From VXYL01 sp965199915 (GTDB lineage: Bacteria; Pseudomonadota; Gammaproteobacteria; Pseudomonadales; Azotimanducaceae), in assembly GCA_965199915.1 (NCBI GenBank), contig OZ241348.1, positions 1,116,001 to 1,180,000 on the forward strand: a stretch of 64,000 nucleotides of DNA, in the 5' to 3' direction. Below the pieces are notes generated by a model. The model was not told the origin of the DNA. It searched no databases and saw nothing but the letters and a program-made list of their open reading frames with translations. Shown piece after piece: positions 61,045 through 64,000 of the stretch (its first letter is position 1; every line of letters starts with the position of its first letter). The translations under genes and the position numbers were made by a program.

Positions 61045-62481
61045 TCAGACGCGCACGGTCAACCCGTCCGCCAACGAGAAGCGATACAACCGCCAAGCAG
61101 GCACCGCGGCGACGAGCGCCGCCGCCGCCGCCACGGCGCCGACAACCACCGCCTCGAATGTTCCGGGCCACGGCGCCGCCAACGCCAAGCCGAACCGCTC
61201 CAGCACCGCCCCCCGCGCCGCGAGCAGCGCGCCATGCACCGCGGCCACCCCCAAGGCGGCACCGCCGGCGGCCAGCATCGCCGCCTCGGCCGCGAGCAGC
61301 CCGAACACCAGTCCACGCCCCGCGCCGACGGCGCGCAACACGGCCATCTCGCGGCGTCGTTCCGCGACGTTGGCGAGCAACATCGCCAGCATCCCCACGA
61401 GGCCGGCAACCACCACCAAGGCGCTGACCAGCAGCAAAGCGGTCTCCACCACGGCGACGAGCTCCCACAACTGGCGCAACGCAACGCCGGGCGCGACCGC
61501 GAGCAACGGCTCCTCCGCGTACTCGTTGACGAAACGTTGGAACAACAGTAGCTGTGGACGCGCCTTCAAGCCCACTATGCAGGCGGTGATGGCCGCCGGC
61601 ACGTCGTGGTCCGCGTCGGCGTGGTCCGCTTGGTCGGCGTCGCGGTCTTCGTGGTCTTCGTGGTGCAGGTCGTCGGCGTGGTGGTCGTCGGCGTGGCCGC
61701 CATCGGCGTGGTCGTCGTCGTGGTCTTCGTGGTCTTGGTCAGCGGCGTCGTGGCCTTGGTCGTCGGCGTCGTGGTCTTCGGCCCTGTCGTGGTCGTGCCC
61801 GTCACCCGGTTCCGCGTGCATGTCGCGCACGCCCTCCAGCGTCACGTGTACGGTTCGGTCCACCGGCGTTCCCGTGCGCGCCAGCACGCCGACCACGCGG
61901 AACGGGTTGTCGTCGTGGTGCTCGAAACTCGTCTGGCCGATGCCGTGGGAAACCACGATGGCATCGCCCACGCGATAGCCGAGCGCGGCCGCCACATCCG
62001 CGCCGAGCACCGCGTCCGCGGCGTCCGCGAACATCCTCCCTTGCGCGAATTGCAGGCTGCGGTCGCGCCCGAAGCGGTAGTGCGCGAAGTAGTCCGCGTT
62101 CGTGCCGAGGACGCGGAATCCCCGGTGCGCGTCGCCCAGCGACAACGGAATGGTCCAAGCCACTTCAGGCCGCTCCGCGATGGCTTGGTAGCTGGCCCAG
62201 CGAATGTTGTTGGTGGCATCGCCAACGCGAAAGAGGGAATAGAGCACCAAATGCAACGGCCCGCCTCGGGCGCCGACGATCAAGTCGGCCCCGGAGATGG
62301 TGTTGGCGAAGCTCGCCTTGGCGCCGGTGCGGATGCGCTCGACGCCGGTCAGCAACGCCACGCCCACCGCCACGGAGCAAACCGTCAACAGCGCGGTCAG
62401 CCGCCGATGCCACAGGCTCTTGAAACCCAGCGCGAACACCACGCCCCGCGACGCGCGACGGCTTTGCAGCGCGTCACTCAT
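61045..62481 (-). CDS. FtsX-type ABC permease with His/Asp-rich periplasmic loop
   Basis: 478 residues. The first membrane segment (about 25-47) is followed by a large MacB-like periplasmic domain. Inside it, residues about 224-293 form a stretch made nearly only of His, Asp, Glu, Ala and Gly (for example HEDHDDDHADGGHADDHH), clearly a metal-binding loop. Three segments at the C-terminus follow (about 335-365, 390-420, 440-465). Its start overlaps the ATPase stop by 8 bases. With DUF3299 it fits the PA4065-type zinc permease. Confidence 0.82.
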   Translation of the reverse strand: MSDALQSRRASRGVVFALGFKSLWHRRLTALLTVCSVAVGVALLTGVERIRTGAKASFANTISGADLIVGARGGPLHLVLYSLFRVGDATNNIRWASYQAIAERPEVAWTIPLSLGDAHRGFRVLGTNADYFAHYRFGRDRSLQFAQGRMFADAADAVLGADVAAALGYRVGDAIVVSHGIGQTSFEHHDDNPFRVVGVLARTGTPVDRTVHVTLEGVRDMHAEPGDGHDHDRAEDHDADDQGHDAADQDHEDHDDDHADGGHADDHHADDLHHEDHEDRDADQADHADADHDVPAAITACIVGLKARPQLLLFQRFVNEYAEEPLLAVAPGVALRQLWELVAVVETALLLVSALVVVAGLVGMLAMLLANVAERRREMAVLRAVGAGRGLVFGLLAAEAAMLAAGGAALGVAAVHGALLAARGAVLERFGLALAAPWPGTFEAVVVGAVAAAAALVAAVPAWRLYRFSLADGLTVRV

Positions 62482-63187
62482 CGTCCGCTGGCGACCACGC
62501 GCCGTTCAACTCGCGCATCGAGAGGCGACGATCGAAAAACTCCGCGAACGCGGTGTCGTGGCTGGCGAACAACACCGTGGCTTTCACCGCCGCGCACTCG
62601 TCGATGAGCAAGCGCACGAAGCGCTCCCGGTTGGCGGCATCCAATGCGGAGGTGGGCTCGTCGGCGATCAAGATGTCCGGACGGCCCATGAGCGCGCGCG
62701 CCGCCGCCACCCGCTGCTGCTGGCCAATGCTCAAACGGCTGGCGCCGCGAGCCAACACCTCCGCCCCCAACCCCAGACGCCCGAGCAACCGCTTCGCTTC
62801 CTCGGCAAGCGCGCCCGCGCCGCCGCCGCCCGCCCGCGCCGCCCGCGCCGTCGAAAACCGGCAAGGCAGAAGCACGTTGTCCAACACCGACAGATAGGGC
62901 AACAGATTGAACATCTGAAACACGAACCCCATGCGCTCGGCGCGGAAGCGGTCCCGCGCCGCCGGGGGGAGCGACGACAGCGCCTCGCCGCACGCCTCCA
63001 CCGTGCCCCGCGTCGGCGCCACGACGCCGCCAATCAGGGCGAGCAACGTGCTCTTGCCGCTGCCGCTGGGCCCGTCGATGAACACCCGCTCGCCCGGCGG
63101 CACGAGCAGTTCCGCCACATCCAGCACCGGCGGCCTGGCGCCGTACGCGAAAGCCGCCTGCGCCACGCGAATGGCCGGCGCGGTCAC
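62474..63187 (-). CDS. ABC transporter ATP-binding protein (LolD/MacB-like)
   Basis: 237 residues from GTG 63187. Walker A GPSGSGKST is at residues 39-47, the Q-loop in GFVFQMFNLLPYLSVLDNVLLPC, the signature LSIGQQQRVAAARAL near 143, and Walker B ILIADEPTSALD near 165. Signature Gly is Ile-Gly-Gln rather than the usual SGGQ, as in some LolD-like ATPases. Couples with the adjacent permease, most likely for zinc or a zinc-binding substrate. Confidence 0.9.
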   Translation of the reverse strand: MTAPAIRVAQAAFAYGARPPVLDVAELLVPPGERVFIDGPSGSGKSTLLALIGGVVAPTRGTVEACGEALSSLPPAARDRFRAERMGFVFQMFNLLPYLSVLDNVLLPCRFSTARAARAGGGGAGALAEEAKRLLGRLGLGAEVLARGASRLSIGQQQRVAAARALMGRPDILIADEPTSALDAANRERFVRLLIDECAAVKATVLFASHDTAFAEFFDRRLSMRELNGAWSPADDE

Positions 63188-63246
63188 GGCGCTCGTCGGC
63201 CTTGCGCCAAGTCGGCGAGAACCATGCCCCGCGACGCCAGCGAGTG

Positions 63247-63843
63247 TCAGCCGCGGGCGCGGGCCGCGGCCTCGCGGCGCAGGCAGCGATCCAGCCAAGC
63301 CGCCACGTTCGGTTGCGCGGCGAAGTCCGCCCCCGCCATGCGGCCCCAAGCGAACACGCTGGCGACGTTCAAGTCCACCACCGTGAAGTCGTCGCCAAGC
63401 AGATAGTCGCGGCCGGCCAGCGCGCCGTTCAGGACGTCGAAAGGCTTGCGCATCGAGTCGATGGCGGCGCGGGCCGCCTCTTCGTCGCGCTCGCGCCCCA
63501 TCAGGCCGCGCGCCTTGAGCAAGGCTTCGAGCATGGGCTTTTCCACCGCGGCCATCACCCAGAAACACCAGCGCAACGTCTGCGCCTCTTCCGCCAACGA
63601 TCGCGGGGCCAGCTTGCCGTGCTTCTTCGCCAGATAGATGTTGATGGCCATGGATTCGGCCAAAGCGAAGCCGTCGTCCTCAATGGCCGGCACCTGCCCC
63701 ATCGGATTGGCCTCGAGCAGCGCCGCGGAAGCGCCGCCGTCGGCGAAGCCGGGCAGGTGATCGAAATCCAACTCCAGCTCGTGCGCGAGCCACAGCACCC
63801 GCATGGCGCGGGACTGCGCTGGGCCGTAGATGGTCAGGCTCAC
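63247..63843 (-). CDS. Glutathione S-transferase family protein
   Basis: 198 residues. An N-terminal thioredoxin-like domain (about 1-80, with SRAMRVLWLAHEL near the active site, ANPMGQVPAIEDDGFALAESMAI, the cis-Pro and the ES pair that bind glutathione) is followed by the helical C-terminal domain. The GTG start at 63843 overlaps the upstream peroxiredoxin stop, so it is translated from the same mRNA. The substrate is unknown; pairing with a peroxiredoxin suggests peroxide or electrophile defence. Confidence 0.85.
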   Translation of the reverse strand: MSLTIYGPAQSRAMRVLWLAHELELDFDHLPGFADGGASAALLEANPMGQVPAIEDDGFALAESMAINIYLAKKHGKLAPRSLAEEAQTLRWCFWVMAAVEKPMLEALLKARGLMGRERDEEAARAAIDSMRKPFDVLNGALAGRDYLLGDDFTVVDLNVASVFAWGRMAGADFAAQPNVAAWLDRCLRREAAARARG

Positions 63844-64000
63844 AGCGCCTCCAAAATGGCTTCCGCCTTGCTCACCTCGAACGCCCCCGGCGCTTCGACG
63901 GCCAGCTTGGACACCACGCCATCCTTCACCACCATCGCGTAGCGTTGCGAGCGCTTGCCGAGGCCGAAGCCGGAGCCGTCCATCTCCAAGCCCAGCGCGG
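63840..64000 (-). CDS. Peroxiredoxin, C-terminal part (Prx5-like)
   Basis: Only the last 52 residues are in the window, open at the right edge: LGLEMDGSGFGLGKRSQRYAM, then VVKDGVVSKLAVEAPGAFEVSKAEAIL. This is the Prx5/glutaredoxin-linked peroxiredoxin C-terminus. The peroxidatic Cys is outside the window. The stop overlaps the GST start (GTGA). Confidence 0.85.
   Translation of the reverse strand, partial: ALGLEMDGSGFGLGKRSQRYAMVVKDGVVSKLAVEAPGAFEVSKAEAILEAL

Overview
The window is high-GC chromosomal DNA from a gammaproteobacterium. The evidence is gene content and order: kdsC-lptC-lptA-lptB-rpoN, infA opposite clpA-clpS, and uppS-cdsA-rseP-bamA-skp-lpxD-fabZ-lpxA-lpxB-rnhB-dnaE-tilS are all gammaproteobacterial arrangements. 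GTG and TTG starts are common and many neighbours overlap by 4 bases (ATGA or GTGA), which suggests translational coupling. A secreted leucine-rich-repeat protein and many decayed insertion sequences would fit a host-associated lineage, but that is inference.

Layout. 0-12.1 kb is core: the tail of a Na+/Ca2+ antiporter, KDO phosphatase, LPS export (LptC, LptA, LptB), sigma-54, a rhomboid protease, IF-1, ClpA/ClpS, isocitrate dehydrogenase and UvrB. 12.1-27.0 kb is an accessory island packed with toxin-antitoxin and defence-type genes and broken mobile elements. It holds a HEPN protein with a small partner, a truncated BrnT, a RelE-type toxin split by an IS5-family element, a small triple-repeat protein, an intact MntA-HepT pair, an integrase relic, a Uma2 nuclease, relics of IS3, IS4 and ISKra4 elements, and a three-gene cassette (small protein, MqsA-like zinc/HTH protein, KGGVGR-type ATPase with a helical-repeat tail) lying between 326-bp direct repeats. 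It ends with a frameshifted AlbA_2/GHKL ATP-binding protein next to the 3' end of tRNA-Ser(CGA). 27-30.2 kb has an SDR oxidoreductase and part of a polyamine-type ABC transporter. 30.3-31.7 kb has an intact ISAs1-family element with a 9-bp target duplication inside the stump of an M20 peptidase gene.

31.7-47.7 kb is one long leftward array for envelope biogenesis and replication, from a TerB-like protein and UppS to TilS. Undecaprenyl diphosphate synthase, CDP-diglyceride synthase, RseP, BamA, Skp and the lipid A enzymes together make and assemble the outer membrane. The genes that often interleave such clusters (dxr, accA, and kdsD upstream of kdsC) are missing here.

47.8-50.3 kb has a two-membrane-segment protein overlapping a proline-rich micro-ORF, then an ISNCY-type element that landed on a solitary ISAs1-like end. 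50.4-54.5 kb has UspA, the Slt transglycosylase, TatD and a SPOR-like lipoprotein, mostly overlapping. 54.5-64 kb has a secreted protein of unknown function carrying an in-frame 270-bp MITE-like insertion, a DUF3299 protein, the LRR protein, a UDP-glucuronate decarboxylase, an FtsX-type ABC permease with a His/Asp-rich loop, its ATPase, a glutathione transferase and the end of a peroxiredoxin. DUF3299, permease and ATPase look like a zinc-uptake operon of the Pseudomonas PA4063-PA4066 type, interrupted by the LRR and decarboxylase genes.
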